NCBI RefSeq assembly: GCF_022458985.1
Contig: NC_061790.1
Coordinates: forward strand, 17,340,397 to 17,404,396
Direction: 5' to 3'
From: Mugil cephalus
Lineage: Eukaryota; Chordata; Actinopteri; Mugiliformes; Mugilidae
DNA: 64,000 bases
Positions 12,821 to 27,200 of the stretch are shown here, in pieces. The position numbers and the translations under genes are program-made. Every line of letters begins with the position of its first letter. Within the stretch, counting starts at the first letter, position 1. The notes beneath the pieces were generated by a model. That model saw only the letters and a list, made by a program, of their open reading frames with translations. It made no database searches and was not told the origin of the DNA.

Positions 12821-14521
12821 GTTTCAGTCCGGAGTAGGAAACAATGGAATTGCTCGGCGGATTCCATCTGTGGCTCAATGGGAAGGCGGCTAACACAATG
12901 AGTAGCTGATAAAATGTGTCAGTCACCAATGTAAGCCCAGGCTGATGATACCGAGCAGCAGTCAATTACATAGTTTTATTACAACTTCCCAAAAGGTCCC
13001 AGCTGTCTTTCTCTGCATCATTATCAGCTAAATTAGCCATCCTACCGCTATTCACGGATGCGCTCAGACTATTTTTACCCACAGACGTGTCTTGAACGTT
13101 CGGGGATGAGACTGTGTGAAAGTTTCGGTTTGATTTCGTGTTGCGTCAGTGCATCAGGCTGGTATTTCATATTGGCCATGAAGCATTGCACAAGTGCTTT
13201 AGACACTTCCGCAGGGAAATAACGCCATCCAGTAAGGTACAGACGCAATGCCTCGCTTCTCCAACACCTCCTCAAAGCAGCTTTGTATTTACTACTCTAC
13301 TCTTTTAATTCGACCCATCTTTCATCAGTTAGAACAGCTGTGTTCTAAGCAAACAAGGAAATACAAGCTCATTGGTTTCAGGCGTTGCTAAGATGGTAAG
13401 GGCCAGAGCTACCATGCTGAGCTTCAAAACATTCACATTCGATTAGTGAACTCTTTTAACTCTCCACTGATATCATCCCTGGAAGGGTAATTACTGCTTC
13501 CACTCTGCTCTACTACATTTTGTACCCTTTACACTGCTACACTTTTACACTGCATTTCACAATCCGCCTGGCAGTATTTAAATAAGTTCCACCTTTACCA
13601 ATGTGACGAACACGCTAATGGATCTAAAAATAAAATTCAATACGTTAAAATGAGACGGCGCGTGCCTCACCCATCTCATCATCCTTTTCAGATTTTGCTT
13701 TCACTTGTGTTTTTCAGTGAATAGGTCTTAATGCCGACCTGACTTCATGATTACTGAGGGGGAAAAAGGCAGAAAAAAGTTTTAGAAATAAGATGCCGGC
13801 TTGCGCTGACCTAGTATTATCAAAGGACCTCCCTGTTTGCAGAAATATGGTAGGAGTAGGATAGGACGTCTAGGACGAAAGGATGTCTGTACAATGAGCT
13901 CTGTTTCCCTTTCAGTTATTGTGAATAAAGAGAGCGAAGCTGTGTCTGGAATAAAATACTTTTTTTGGACATTTCTACTAAAAGGAACAGTTGTTCCTAG
14001 TACACGCATTCATTAATAAAAATCTGTAAATAAAATGTGCTATTCATTAGATTTCTGGTTTGTTATTTGTTGTATTTCTTTCATGTTGTTCTTTTTTATG
14101 TTACAACCTGTAAGAAACAACAGTATATGACAAATGATAAATGTTAAAGCTAATCACAAGACACGCTGAGCTACCAAACTGAACACAACGCATTACACTG
14201 ACAAACTTATCAGAAGTGAAGATCGCAAACGCTGACACTCGCAGACAAACTTCTCACTGGGCGCTGAGAGCTCGCTGCAGCTGCGCCCGCACAGCTCAAC
14301 TCCAGCGTTGACAAAGCATTTACTGGAAGTTCTTATCCACGTAACTCGCGTAGACTAACAAGGACACACACAGGGCTGCTCACCATGGTGTTGAAGGCTT
14401 GCTGCAGCTGCTGCTGCTGCAGGAGCAGACCGCAGGCCACGCATTCCCCCTGGCAGTCACTGCGTCCAGGTGTGAAGAGACACGCCAGCAGCACCACCAG
14501 GCACCACAGAGGGATCTTCAT
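7958..14521 (-). CDS. pnoc: pnoc, prepronociceptin (nociceptin/orphanin FQ precursor)
   Basis: The coding sequence joins complement 14521-14384 (46 codons) to complement 8611-7958, phase 0, giving 263 residues and a TAA stop. Residues 1-21 are a signal peptide (MKIPLWCLVVLLACLFTPGRS). Six cysteines follow at 23, 27, 30, 48, 52 and 65, the N-terminal pattern of all opioid precursors. A long acidic spacer runs to about residue 180. Dibasic KR sites at 185-186, 210-211 and 229-230 frame two opioid-like cores: FGGFQRGRHGYRK... (187-209) and nociceptin itself, YGGFIGVRKSARKWNSQ (212-228). The tail VNQLLRQYLG... resembles mammalian nocII. The secreted peptide would act on the NOP receptor in neurons. 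The Tyr in place of mammalian Phe at the nociceptin N-terminus and the length (mammalian about 176 aa) are notable. Untranslated 5' exons were not located. Confidence 0.95.
9143..9175. repeat. Three perfect 11-bp tandem units
   Basis: TTAATTGCACA occurs three times head to tail, followed by TTCTG. It is a short minisatellite in the pnoc intron. Confidence 0.9.
9275..9310. repeat. Two perfect 18-bp tandem units
   Basis: GGGTGGTGCCCACTTGAA is directly repeated (9275-9292 and 9293-9310). It is a local slippage duplication without evident function. Confidence 0.9.
9334..9672. repeat. Diverged direct duplication of about 70 bp
   Basis: Copy A (9334-9405) and copy B (9586-9660) share GGCTAG, TTAGCTGGTGTCTTCTT, GGTT and CTAG blocks and GACTGCT. 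Both are followed by TGGCACAAGGGA, 60 bp farther on in copy A. This suggests an old local duplication with a later deletion in copy B. Confidence 0.65.
12744..12819. repeat. (CA)n microsatellite, about 75 bp
   Basis: This uninterrupted CA dinucleotide run in the pnoc intron reads as Thr-His or Cys-Val repeats in some frames, but those frames are artefacts. Confidence 0.98.
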
Positions 14522-15640
14522 CGCTCAGTACACCCACAGAGGCGGGGACGAACAGGAGCCCAGCAGGTGGAAGAGACTAAAACAAGGAGATAACAGCTGG
14601 AGAATCTGGGAGGTAGAATCAGTGGGATCTGGGTTCAGCCTACAAGGAGAGAGCAGACAGAGTGACGGAAACATTGCATCAGTTCCAATTCAGAGGGATC
14701 ATTAGCCAGATTTGGGCAGTCAGTCAAAGCGTTGGTGGTGGTAGAGTGCTCAGCCAACATCAGGAGATGGACAATGTGGGTGGGATGGAGAGAGAGCACA
14801 ACCCGAGGCAATCAATGACACAACGGGTATTTTCCAGTGGGCAGGATTCATCCTCTTCAGGCTGGAGGGTTAGATCACGAATTGGTATCATAAACGACGG
14901 GTTGGAGCTTTGCACGAGTTAATATGTGGTTGTAGAGATTAGCCACAATCCACAACGTGGGTCACAGCCCGCGGCAGCAAGGAGCAACGCGCTGCAATTG
15001 TATTCAGTCTGATAGGAGATGTAAGGAGGGAGAGGGATAAAAATAAATAGCTCGCCAGTGTCAATACTGGAATAAAACATCAATTCCAACTAGATAATAG
15101 ACCAGTGATGAATAAAAGGCATGTGGGTGTAAGCAGAAGGAGGATGACTGGAGGAATGAATAACCTTCAGAGGATCTCGGTGTCTCTCTCTCCAACCACC
15201 AATTTCTCAACCAGGGGCTCAGGGTGACCTCAACTCTCTGACCCCATCCATCCCATACCTCTATATCACCCAATAACACGGAGATAACAAAAACAGAATC
15301 AGCCTCTCAGAAGACCATAGATTGCCTCTGCTCAGAGCCTGCTGCCTCACCAGAAACATCATCATATGGCATCTGCAGGTTTATGAAGCAACATAGCTAA
15401 TGCTTCCTTTAGTTTGAAAGCAGTTCTGAGAGTTCAAGAACTTCTTTTCTTTTTTCCCTTTTTCTTTTTTCTAACAATTATTGTTTTATCCATAACCATT
15501 AGAGGTACTTAAATTGACTCAACACCTGTGTTGTCTTGGGAGCAGTGGAAACAGTTGTGAACACATCCATCAGACATAGAGCAGCATTATCATTCATGTG
15601 TGTTTCTGTCCACCTGGAATATAACATTGGGTAGGTATGT

Positions 15641-15870
15641 ATAGATAGATATATATATTAACAATTTCCCTGCAAATTTAAATTTCTTTAAATATACATT
15701 AACATGAATCCAACATATTTTAGTAAAGAGATAAATAGAAGCAGAAGACGTTACCACCCCCCTACTGTTGAATACGTTTGAAATTTTAAAAAATTACCTG
15801 TATTACTGTACTGCTGTATAATATTAACTGCATAAACCATGTAAATATATATATCTATCTATATATATAT
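15641..15870. repeat. AT-rich stretch with TA/GATA runs
   Basis: TAGATAGATATATATAT at about 15640 and TATATATCTATCTATATATAT at about 15846-15873 lie about 200 bp apart as near mirror/inverted copies. They are low-complexity ends that could belong to an AT-rich repeat. Confidence 0.5.
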
Positions 15871-18800
15871 ATATACACTTCCTTTTTTGTTTATTATCAG
15901 CCAAGCATACCTATTAGCTAAGCTCTCCTGGCTTGATGAGTTATAATTCAAACCAGCTGCTCCACCTGAAAAACTACCAAAAAATTAAAGCTGAAGGCCA
16001 CATTGACAAAACAGTGCGCTAAAACGTGCCAAACCATAGTTGCCTAGGTCCTGCCTTCCTTCCTGCCCTTTTCACTCCCTAGAGGAAAGCATGATCACCA
16101 GTCGCTCCCCTCCCAGGTTTGGCTACAGGTGGGGGGCCCCACGTGCTCTAGTGTGGGCAAGGCATTGAATCTGGATTGCAGTGGATGAATCACTCTTTGT
16201 CTGGAACCTCCTCTGAGACTGATTTTCCTTGGGAGACCCTGTTGTGGGCAATCTACAACAAAAGGAGACACATTTTTTCATATCCTGTGTTCCCAGCAAA
16301 TTTACGCCCTGTTTCCTATTTGATGCAGGAAATCTTCTAGACATAGGAATTCAGGTTACACTTTTTATACTGGAGGGAACTATTATAAGAAAGGAAGTGG
16401 GAAAGTTTGGGAATTGTTTTTTAATTCCACCCAAAATGGGAGAATATTTATCGATTGCGTGTTTCAAAGCTAGTAAGGTTGTTTTTTTTTTTAATTATTT
16501 TGCTTTGTGGAGTGATTAAACTAACCATGAACATAAGAAGGGCAAGGCCCGCATGGCAAAAAGAACACCACCCCAAAAAGTCAAGAATGAGTAAACGTGA
16601 TCCCACGTGAACAGTATCATAGATTCCTATAAAGCTGTCCTGAACTTTCCCTTTTAAGATTTAAACCCCATTCAAAATGTTTGGTGGGATATAAAGAAAG
16701 CAGGGACATCACGGAGACAAAAAACATCTTTGTGAGCTGGACGCTTCTGGACACTAGAAATGGACTTAGGGATCTTTTTGCAGCAACTTGTATTAGTGTA
16801 TATCTTTTGCACAAGTCACGTCAACATTATGATCCCAGATGTTAGATTTCTTTGTTTAGAGGCCTTACTTGATATTTTTCATTCAGTTCTGGAGCTGTAT
16901 AGTTTTGATTTCAAATGTATTATTATCAAATGACGCTATAATGCTGAAATGCAGCGTGACGCTGCTTTGAAAATCTCCATTTCAATAATAACAAAACTGA
17001 AAAATTAGTAGGCTATGCATAAAAGTTAAATAACAAGTTAAGGAAAAGGTCTGTGTTTTCTAAATGGAATCTGCATTTACAATGGTAAAACAGGCAGTAT
17101 GGGAAATAATGCATCAGTAACACCACTGTCTTGTTGATCCGCCCAGGCTCCCATCTAGCCAAATGGAATTCACACTAACAGAGGCGAGTGGCAGAAGTCA
17201 CAGCTACCTACCCACAGTAAAGACATTGCATTGATGCAAGTGGATGAAATCCATGACAGCAAACAGTGTGGGTGTCGTATTGATGGGCGCAATGGAGTAA
17301 AAATTACTAAACGGAGAAAAACTGGGACACTGTGACCATTTCCACTTTGTCACATTACCACTCGTAGTCAATAGCATATGAGACAGGTCATGTGTGACTC
17401 CGGCCCATTTACAAAATGCATGAATAGCTTCATAGGAACTCATTACGGGACCTGTTTATTTGCCTTTTGAAATGGTTTGTGCAGCGATCATTTACTAGCC
17501 TGCTGGCTAAGCCCATTTCATACTGTTATGTTCTCCCTTAAGTGACCCTAACTAAGTAAGTTGAACAAATGAGTAACCCAGCATACTGAAAGCAAAGTAT
17601 AGGCCCTTCAGCCCGACAAAGATGCGGCTTTCACACATTAACAACATTGTGCCATAGTGTATTAATATGAACAAGCATTTATAGCCACTATCGGCCATTT
17701 TTGTCAACACCATTATTGGGGAACAAAGTCGTGCAATGTTCATGTTTTAGTGATTAGACAATGGTCATCCATTTGTTTGCTTCCTCACATTCAGAGGTTC
17801 ATTTTAAAACATTGTGATCACAGCTTTTAGTTAAACAATACGGCACCACTATCCCAACATCTGAGGTACAAAAGCGTATTATTACTGCTGTTATAATGTC
17901 CCCATAAAGCTTCAGAACATTAATTTCCAGTTTTTCAGTATTATTTAGTAGAATAAGACGAACCTTTCAAACGAGTTTCATTTGAGTCACTGCATACATT
18001 CTTTTTATGAAGCTGTGCGCTCACACACATTATTCAGGGAATTTCAAGTGGACCGAAAAGGAGCTGGAAATACATTTCCCCATAGAAGCCTTTGACAAAA
18101 TAGAATCTACCAAAATAGAAAATATTTGGGCCTGTTTCGTGACTGATTTCTGTCAGGATTTAGCAATTCTTTCCAGTACTAAAACCAAACACAGTCCCAC
18201 AGTGTTCGATTCTAATAATAATTACTGAAGGATGTTTCTCCAAACTTTGACTGTTATGTAGTTGTGAATATGTAACTAACTAATTAAAACATTTAGAATT
18301 GCTCAGGGGTTATGGTGATTGGTTCTGCAGCATCTAGTAGCTGATTGCTACACAGTGATTTCTACTTTTGTAAAAAGCTCTAAGGACAATGACTTATCAA
18401 GCCACTGCCTTCCCCCGTTGTAACTTTGAATGGAGGCCATTGAGAAACAATTTACATGGATATTAAGAGTTAATGTGCTTTACTCTCATCCATCCGCAGC
18501 CTTGAGGTGTTTATAGTGGCTATAATAGTGAACTGGATATAATGATTTGTATTGGTCAACTTGTTGACACAGGATGGGTTGAATTATCTCCAATGACTCA
18601 ATGTTTATAACACACTCATTCGTATGTGTTTGCGCACCTCTTATCCCCACACAACACAGCACACTTAACCCACTACTTCCCAGTAATCCATTTCACTAAA
18701 ATAAATTACCCTGCTATGATTTGGTATAATCAACCTGCTCTATGTGGAGTGCAGTGTGATCTGATGTCTTAGTAAATGTGGGTTTTACTCTTGCAATTAA

Positions 18801-19008
18801 CTATATTAATCATTCCCACAGGATGGCTCTTCAGATTGTGTATTTTGGAGTCTACATTAAGGCTGCGGTATGATGCACTGCATATACCAAGTTTACATTT
18901 TTGTGTCTGCATTTCTGGGATAAAATCACCGGCAGTTATTCTTCAACCCATACAGACTCAGTGCAGCCAAGTGGAAACTCATTCAGAGCTAAACAGCTTA
19001 GCTGAGTG

Positions 19009-19009
<1 letters not shown>

Positions 19010-19056
<47 letters not shown>
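19010..19056. repeat. (CTTT)n microsatellite
   Basis: About eleven head-to-tail CTTT units, ending in CTCTCT. Confidence 0.95.
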
Positions 19057-22000
19057 CTCTTTTCACAGACAATAAATGATTGTTAGGTACTGAATAAGGC
19101 AACCTCTGACTATCAACAAAAGGATTTATTATAAATGATATGGTGGATTACTGTGTAATATGTCAGCATAAAACTGTCAATAAAAAAGAATATAATGATG
19201 GTCACTTTAATATAGAATACACACAATGTACTGAACTCTGCACAGTCAAGAACAGTGAAAGATGGGCGATATAATTTTAACTGGTAATAAATACTGATGA
19301 TTTCAAAGTTGAAAGTATTTAAGCAGTAGCATGAGGCTCTTGAAACTACAAATGAAGATCTCTCAATCATTACTGCAAGAGAAGTATTGTTGGGTGGGGG
19401 TTACTTTATATGCAGACACTAATTAAGACAAATTTTTTCTTGTTCTGTTTGTATCCACATTAACAGTATGGGCATTATTATGTTTGGATTGGATTATCTT
19501 AACTTTAAAAACATTCCTGGTCCCCAGATGTTCAATAAACCCCTTCATGGCCTATATCACTGTAATGTCACGATGTTAGCTGGAGGCAAAACAGACAAAA
19601 GCTTGAGGAGAACACTGTCACTTTCAACCATGAAAATGTCGTCTTGCTGTATTTTTTGCTGCTAAAACCAAAAAATACACTTGTTTTATCACATACTGCC
19701 ATACCAGACACTATGGTTTAGCTTTGGCGATTAAAAGAAAAGATTGCGGTGAGACAATCAACAATGCGCAAACTTCCTATCAGATAAGATCAATATGTAA
19801 TGCATCATCTGTTTCAGCCTGTAAAACGTTATGGGTTAGACTAAATCATGACTGAAATTACGTTAAATTAGTCCTTATTTAGGAGATTCTTGTTACAGGT
19901 TAATGCTAATGCTAACCGCTAGATAATGCAACATTATGTTTCAGGGGTGCCAAGCAGAAGTTGCTATTTTACCCTCCACAGTGGTTCCACTTACTTCTCG
20001 TAATATCTTTGTTGGAGGGACTTCTCTTGATAAAGACAGCCCGACTCCTTCCTCTCTGTGTCCTCCTTAGGTCAAATTGTCCATCCAGTGAGTGAGAGTG
20101 TAGGTGTCAGTCAGAGTCAACTTTTTAAAATAACACTCACGATCTCGGGGAGTGACTGAATTAGTGTATTCTCTAAAACATGGGTTTCCCTCGTCCATTC
20201 TTGCCAAAACAGTCCATTGAAATATGCTAACACATGCTAAATATGCGTTTACAGACTATAGGGTTTGAGATGTGTTGCATCCAGTTAAGCCCCGCCTCTC
20301 AAGAAATGTCACAATGTTTACAAACCGTGAAGAGGTCTATACTCCGGACTTTACTTTCTGGCTAAATAAATTAGGGCAACTCCACGCATCTCCCAGGAGC
20401 TCTAGTGTAGAACGTGCAACCATATGCTTTACCACGTTAATATTCAGTTGCGCTGTTAGCGTGGTTAGTCAAGATGATGGAGTCGGAGCTGGAGCTGGAG
20501 CCAGCACAACAGAGCCAGTAGTCTACTTCACATTAAGGAAAGAGAAGGAAAACCGCAATATTGTGCTTCTGAGAAACCAACTTTCTTTTAACGTCCAAAG
20601 ACTCCACCTCCAAACAGAAAAGCATCATAAGTTCTTCTTTTTTGAATTAGTCAGGGGTAGTCGTTTGCAGTTTTACCTTACTAACTTTTTTTTTTTTTTA
20701 AATAGTTGTTCACGTTTCATGGACTTGCCACTTGATAGCCTCCTATGTGCTGATTTGCTATGGCTATTTGACATGCTAGCTAGTTGCTGCAATTAGCTCA
20801 TGTGGGTTTAAGGCTGCAGAGTGGGATTTTCTGCATTCATACACTTATAAAATGCAATTCAATGTGGTAGTAATCTAAGTATTCAGAATACACTACTCAG
20901 ATTGAGTGATGTAGTGGAATGCGTTATAAATTACGTTTCAGGGCATGTTTTTGGTAAGCGTATACATTTTAAAAGCATCCTTCCCAACACTGACCACAGG
21001 AATTGTTAAAGTAAGCTTGTAAACACGCTCTACCAAAGGCATGGATAGGGATTGCACCTAAAATTTTTGGTTTGCAACAACAATGCCTTACCACAGTGTG
21101 CCAGCATTACCACTTAATGTCTGTCATAACCATTTAATGACGGGAAATAGAACATTAAGTTCGATTTTGTAGTGACTTCAGTGCCTTTGTCAAATCTGAA
21201 CAGCTGCACTGGAAGGTTGGGTGAAAAACTATTATCAGAACGGGGCTGGGAGACAATGTTTGAGTAGTACAAACATTTTCAGCCAAGACAGCATTGCTTC
21301 GTTGTATGCAGGCAATGTGCCACAACTTTTTCAGAAACAAGAAAGAGAGGGCAAAGAGAAGTGCGGTTTCTTGTTCCTCTCTCATCTCTGCACAGCTGGC
21401 CAGTCAGCGCATGAATATTCGGAAGTTTCAGGGTGTTACGGAAAATGGTCGACACGGACATGAGACCCCATCGGAAAGATGTGCTGTGAAAGGTTTTTCG
21501 ATGCTTGAAGTCAGGATTCGGTTTGGATAGTCTGATGTTCGTTAGCAGCACCTAATCACAGAATGAAGAAGCATTCTTTATTAACTTACAGAAACCAACA
21601 GTCTGGCACTGAGAGATGAGAAACCATGGGCGATTACACTACAAGATTGCTAATAACTAATAATATAAATATTAATTTAATGACTGTAGTTTTACAGACG
21701 AAGCAAAGCGAGGTATTGGTAATCTGTAACGAAGAACATTCAATGTTTTTTGGCTGTCACGCTCTTTCCATAGCATGTGTGAATTACCAAATGCACCTGT
21801 TATCATGCCCAGGAGCTCCTTAGACTGAGAAGGATCAGGGACGTCACAACTTTTTCGTATTGCAATAATTTCCAATTCAATATGTGTGACAATTTGAGCC
21901 ATGGGGCGGCACACTCCTTTTGCTGCTCTATTTCAATAATGATTCAGTTCCCGGTCTTGATATTGCCACTGGTCCATTTTAGGCACCCTTGCCTATAAAT

Positions 22001-25000
22001 TTGCATATACTATCTCAGTTATCCTTAACATTTCATATCATCTGCATAATCTATTTGACAGAGCAGGCAGTTGACTGGGAGCAGAGGGCTGATATATGGT
22101 GTACTGTACAAGGTTAAAGTGGTGATGACTAGGAGGACACACCAGGCTTAACTCCAGGGCACAAAAATGACGTAACCCATCCAAGAGCCTGGGAACACAT
22201 TGCAGGGAGAGTTGCACTTGAAAATAGATCTTCATCATAGGTAGGTATAAACAACCTTGGTCGTCTTAATGAACGCTGGCATGAAAGCAAAAAGAAAATG
22301 GACCATAACGAAGAGCCGGATGTCCCTCTACTTTTAGACGAGTCTTTCCATCTTGCAGAAATGCTTTTAGCCATTCTATTCCAAAACAAATATATAGTCT
22401 CACTTCCATTAGCGTTAACTAGAACCCTGAAAATGTTTTCAAGAAAACTGTTTTTTTCCAGCAGGAAGCAATCAGAACACTTATAAAAGGACCACTGCTC
22501 TCATGCACGGAGCCATTTGGTTTCGTTAACTAAGTAGTGTACCTTTATCTGAGAACCAAAAATACGCATAAACATCTGGAGTTATTTTGTACCAGTTTAC
22601 TGTCCCTTCAGTGACTGAATGAAATTGGGGGAAGTGGTGAGGCCAGAAAAAGGAACATGGAAAATGTTTCCTTTCTGTTGAAGGAAGGGTTTCAGAGATT
22701 ATTTTCTGACCATTTACAGATTGTTTTCTTTTCTTGCTCACTTAATGGAATGCACGGTGTAAAGAGAAAAAAACAAACACAAATTAAAAAAGCTGTCAGA
22801 ACTGTGTGTTTGTTCAAATGTCAAGGACAAAAAACAAATCTTTGGGCTTTATTTATTTATTTATTTTTACCCTTTTTACCCTTTTATAGACTACAAAGAT
22901 AAATTTATTTATCTTGAGATCGTAGGGTGAGAAAATGACAAGCTATGGCCAAGGTCCAAATTCAAAAGTTTAAAAGCTTTTTTAAAATTAACTGCTTGCT
23001 TCACCCCTTTCTAATACTTTACGGACCATAAAGTGGCTACAAGTCTGCAGTCACCTAAGACCTTTAGTTTTTCAAGCCAAAGTCAACAACAGAGTGGATG
23101 AGAGGGAGCTTTAGACAGCCTGTACATCACGCACAGTTTGTTGCGGAGTTTAGTGAATTAATAAAGCTGACATTGGGATAAATTAGCATTAAGAGCTTTA
23201 ATGAAGGGTGGAGAGGGGACCAAGGTGTCATGGATGTGAGTGGGAGAGAAGAAAAGCTCTGTGCTCGTCTCTGACAACGTTCTGACTCACTCTATCTCGT
23301 CCATTAAACGTCTGCATGAAGCTGAGAAGCACAAAGGAGTGTGCTAATGCATAGATAACCCTGGGGTCTCTCTCTGTCTCTGTTTCCTTCCCGATCCCTC
23401 TTTTGCATCTATTTTCCTCTTCTTGTTGCTCGCCTCGACACTTCCTTTCTTCCTCCACTCATCTCCCAGTGTTCTTCCATTTCCACATCTATGAGTAATG
23501 GTTTAGCCCTTTTTATCTGTAGCGACATACTGCAGAGATTTGGTTTTTAAACCTGAACTCCCCTTCATTAGGGCCAAACCGGAGCTAGTAGCCACCAAAG
23601 ATGGATGGTATGAATATGTGGTCACTTTGTAGGAGGCACGATGATTAAAATTCCTCTTCTATCTCTTACATCTCAAGGGCCATTAATGGTACGTGATTAA
23701 CTCTTTATTTGGTGAAAGTTTTATCACCATACACTATGTAATTGCTTGGGGAAAATGCAGTGAGAGAAATGAGCTAGAAAAGTGTGATTTAGTGAGTGAG
23801 CAGAGGGAAGAGGAAGACAAAGATGTAATACTGGTTGAAAAACCCACAGATTTCTTTGGATGGCAGAGAATAAATCAATACAGGTATAATTTATTCCTTT
23901 AAAGGGTTACTTACTACTCACATACAGTAATAATAATAATGATGATAAAAACGTATTACCCGTTTATCTCTAGTGGTATCTAGTGACACAGAGTAGTTTT
24001 ATACTAGTCGCCTTCAAAAAAATGTCTTCCTGTCCAATATAAGTGAGGCAAATGAAAACTCTTCTCATTCTGTCATGCTCGCTAATTTAAAAGCTTTTTT
24101 TTTTTTTTGCAGATGCTGCATCACAGATGCTCTAGACGATTCACAATCACGGGGACTGCTTCTGAGATGAAAAAGTGATTCAGACAAAGTGTTTTGAGGA
24201 TGATTCAGAGTAACGTAGACATTCTTTCTGAGAGGAGATTATTTTAAGTGTCCTTGCTGTGAGAGGGAAAAAAATCGATTTCCATTCACCTCTGTGTCGG
24301 GGTGGCGGCATTAATCGCGGAGATGGATATCTTAAAACCCGAGCGAAAAACCGACACTATCTGCATGGTGAAATGTCACCAGACACAAGTGAGGAAAGAC
24401 GTCTTTTTGTATTTGGTGGTGAGGTGACATTGCAGCACACCGTCGTCTCCTTGAAACGAAATAATGTAAAAACTACAATAGTTAATATAGAAATGCATTT
24501 AGACTAACGTGAAATGTCACGGATACCTTTTTATGAACATAAAATAGATCTTCGGAGCTGCAGCACATTTACTCTAAACACTGAATATAGCTTCATTTGA
24601 TTGTGTTTGCTCTCCCAGTACTACTCACACAGAATATGATAATGTAATTGTAAGATTCATTTACTCACAGTCTTTACTTAACCTTGGTGGCATTAATAAA
24701 TCCACACACAGAACTCCTGGTGTAAATCCCAGAGTGTTGCTTTGCTTGCCCACCATCCACCCCGACCACCTCCAAACTATTTACATGTGGGGGTTTTTCT
24801 CTCACTACAAAACTATACAGGTGTCGATTCTACAAGACGGGTTTGCTCAGAAATTACCTAAATGCAATCAAATTAAAACAGGCGCTTTAAATTGAACAAA
24901 CCCTTAAATGTGCATTTGACTTTATCCTTTGGCTGCAGTCATACATTGATTCTAGCTCTTCCTCATCCCTGAAACACTTACAGTAACAGCGGTGCACTAT

Positions 25001-27178
25001 AGTGCTGTACTTGCAACATTAAGTACAAGATCCGCTCTCTGAAAACTTCTCTTCTGCGCTGCTGTCTCGTATCTGCCTCTCACCCAGTCTGTCTGTGATG
25101 GCCTAAGCTCCCTGTTTGTTTTGCTGGAAGACATGGGGAGGCACAGGAGAAAAAAAAACAGAAAAATATTTAAACTACATCTCTGATTTTAACACTGCCA
25201 TTATTCCCTCAAACGTTGTTGGATCTTAAATCGTTCTTTTCTGTGTCAGCACAGGAAACGGAACCTGTTCCTCATCAGTCACTGATTAACTGCAAATACA
25301 CAACACTCAAACTCATTATTATCAATCATTCACTCATTAAATCCCAACTCCAAAATAGAAGGGAGCACAAGCAATGAATGCGCTGCACTTTTATAAAATC
25401 ACAGAAGTCTTTCAGCATCCAGAGACAACCAACAGCTCGATTAGCTATACAAAATGGGTTAAAGCGTAACAGTTCTACACGTCAGAAGCAATAATTACTG
25501 AATATTTGCTTGATAAACTACACGGACGAAAGATGCGCTATCAAAATTGATGTTCCCCTTCAGTTAATGTCACTCCACTGCACTGGTCCGACTCCAGATT
25601 CATAGTCGTGCCCCGAAAGCCCCGCAAGAATCATTCAGTCCCACTGACACCACTGCCCTGTCAAAGCACTGATAACAAGTTACTCCACCAAAAACCTTCA
25701 GTTTGTGGAGGATTAACAGGCACACACAGCTGCAGGACGTCAGCACTGTAAATCCAGCCTGTCCAGCCGCAGATAAACAGCGTGACTCGGTGGAGAGTTT
25801 AGACAAACCGGCAGAGGGAGAAAGTGCGCCTGCAGTCGTGCCCTTCCTCGCAGGACGGATGCCGAAAATGACTAATCTGAGAGAATGCTCTCTATCCGAT
25901 TCAGGCATTTCTGCCACAGCTGCAGCAGATCTTCTGATTGCATCTATTACCTGTTCCACCTCTCATTTCAAGTACAATTACAGTCGCACAGATCCTGAGC
26001 CGACGGGTTATGAGGAGTGTAAAGAGGAAGAGGTCAAGAGGAAGGGGTGCTGAGGCTGTGATGATGCTGCAGCTGTATTAAAGCGTGTGAAGAAAAGCGC
26101 CATGACACACCATTATGTGTTCATTATCTATGCAATGAAGTCTCTCTCCCTTATTTTTTTTTTTTTAATCTTTGGAAGTCGCTTTGTCTTTATCTCTGTT
26201 CCTTCACATATGCATGGAGAATCACAGCTCCTGCTGCTGGAAAACAACGCTCCTTTATCTTGCATGGCTTTTATTCTTCAGGGAATCTTATCTTATGTAG
26301 GCCGTGGAGCGCACAAATTGAGTGGAAATGATATAAAGTGCAGCGCCGTTCTCTCCTCGCATCACGCATAGGCTACACTTTGGCGCATCCATCACAAAAA
26401 TTAAGTGGAAATATCTTTATATTCATATTTGGTTTCTTTCCAGGCACCATCATATCAGATCAACTGAGCATATCATTGCTTCAATTGCACTACCAGCGTT
26501 TCTTTTAATTGGGAACATATTTTCACCTTAGGGGAAGATTCTCAATTGGGTAAAAAAAAAATTTATGCATTGTGCCCAGCATGGAATATGTCCTTCGGAG
26601 CCTTCATACCGACAACAGTCTCATTTAGCCCCCATTAAGCTGAATTGATAACTCAAAAATTAATATTGCCCCGGGGCAAATCGGAGCCCAGTGCAGCCAC
26701 GGCTGATAAACTGTCATGATGCAGGGGTAGATGTGTAGGAGTCTGAGGGAAACCGCTGTTTGCAGTTTGCAGTGAAATGTAAATCTGGTTCCCCTGTCAT
26801 TCCCTGTGACTACTAGAGAAAGTTGTTTTTTAGTTAGTTCTGATACTTCAGTGTCTCATACTAAAGCTCTCGTCTATTGAAAAACAAAAGGTTTTCACAC
26901 AACAGGGACATGACGGTCTCACTGAGACACTCAGCACTGCTGCATTAAGTCCACTCCGGCTCCGACTGTATGGCTGAAATTCTGCAGTGTACCAGGCAGC
27001 TGACATGGTGTCATCACTGATCTGGTTGCTGTTAAGCTGCGTTGACACCTGCACGAATCCATTGGACATGGAGGCAGAGGAAGGCAATCTAGCACAGCCA
27101 GACAAGCTCCTTACTTTTATTGAGGTGACGACAGAGGGGACGAAAAAAGTGTTGGACTGCAAAATACTTGCGCTCAGG

Positions 27179-27200
27179 GTGTGTGTGTGTGTGTGTGTGT
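27179..27200. repeat. (GT)n microsatellite, short
   Basis: Ten to eleven GT units in the intergenic interval. Confidence 0.9.

Larger units (their letters stand above)
8612..14383 (-). other. pnoc intron between signal-peptide exon and peptide exon
   Basis: The intron has a GTGAGC donor at 14383 and a TTTGCTCTGCAG acceptor at 8612 (minus strand), about 5.8 kb. It holds an 11-bp triplet, an 18-bp duplication and a 70-bp duplication near 9.1-9.7 kb, a GA run near 12064 and a long CA tract near 12744. No internal exon was recognised. Confidence 0.85.

Noticed and set aside
12493..12965. Open frames with Cys-Val or Thr-His repeats
   Set aside because: They are translations of the CA microsatellite.
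20272..20796. 174-residue open frame on the + strand, the longest outside known exons
   Set aside because: Composition shifts along its length, a run of Phe codons comes from a T13-14 tract, there is no domain, and no good splice or start context. It is probably chance or part of an interspersed repeat.
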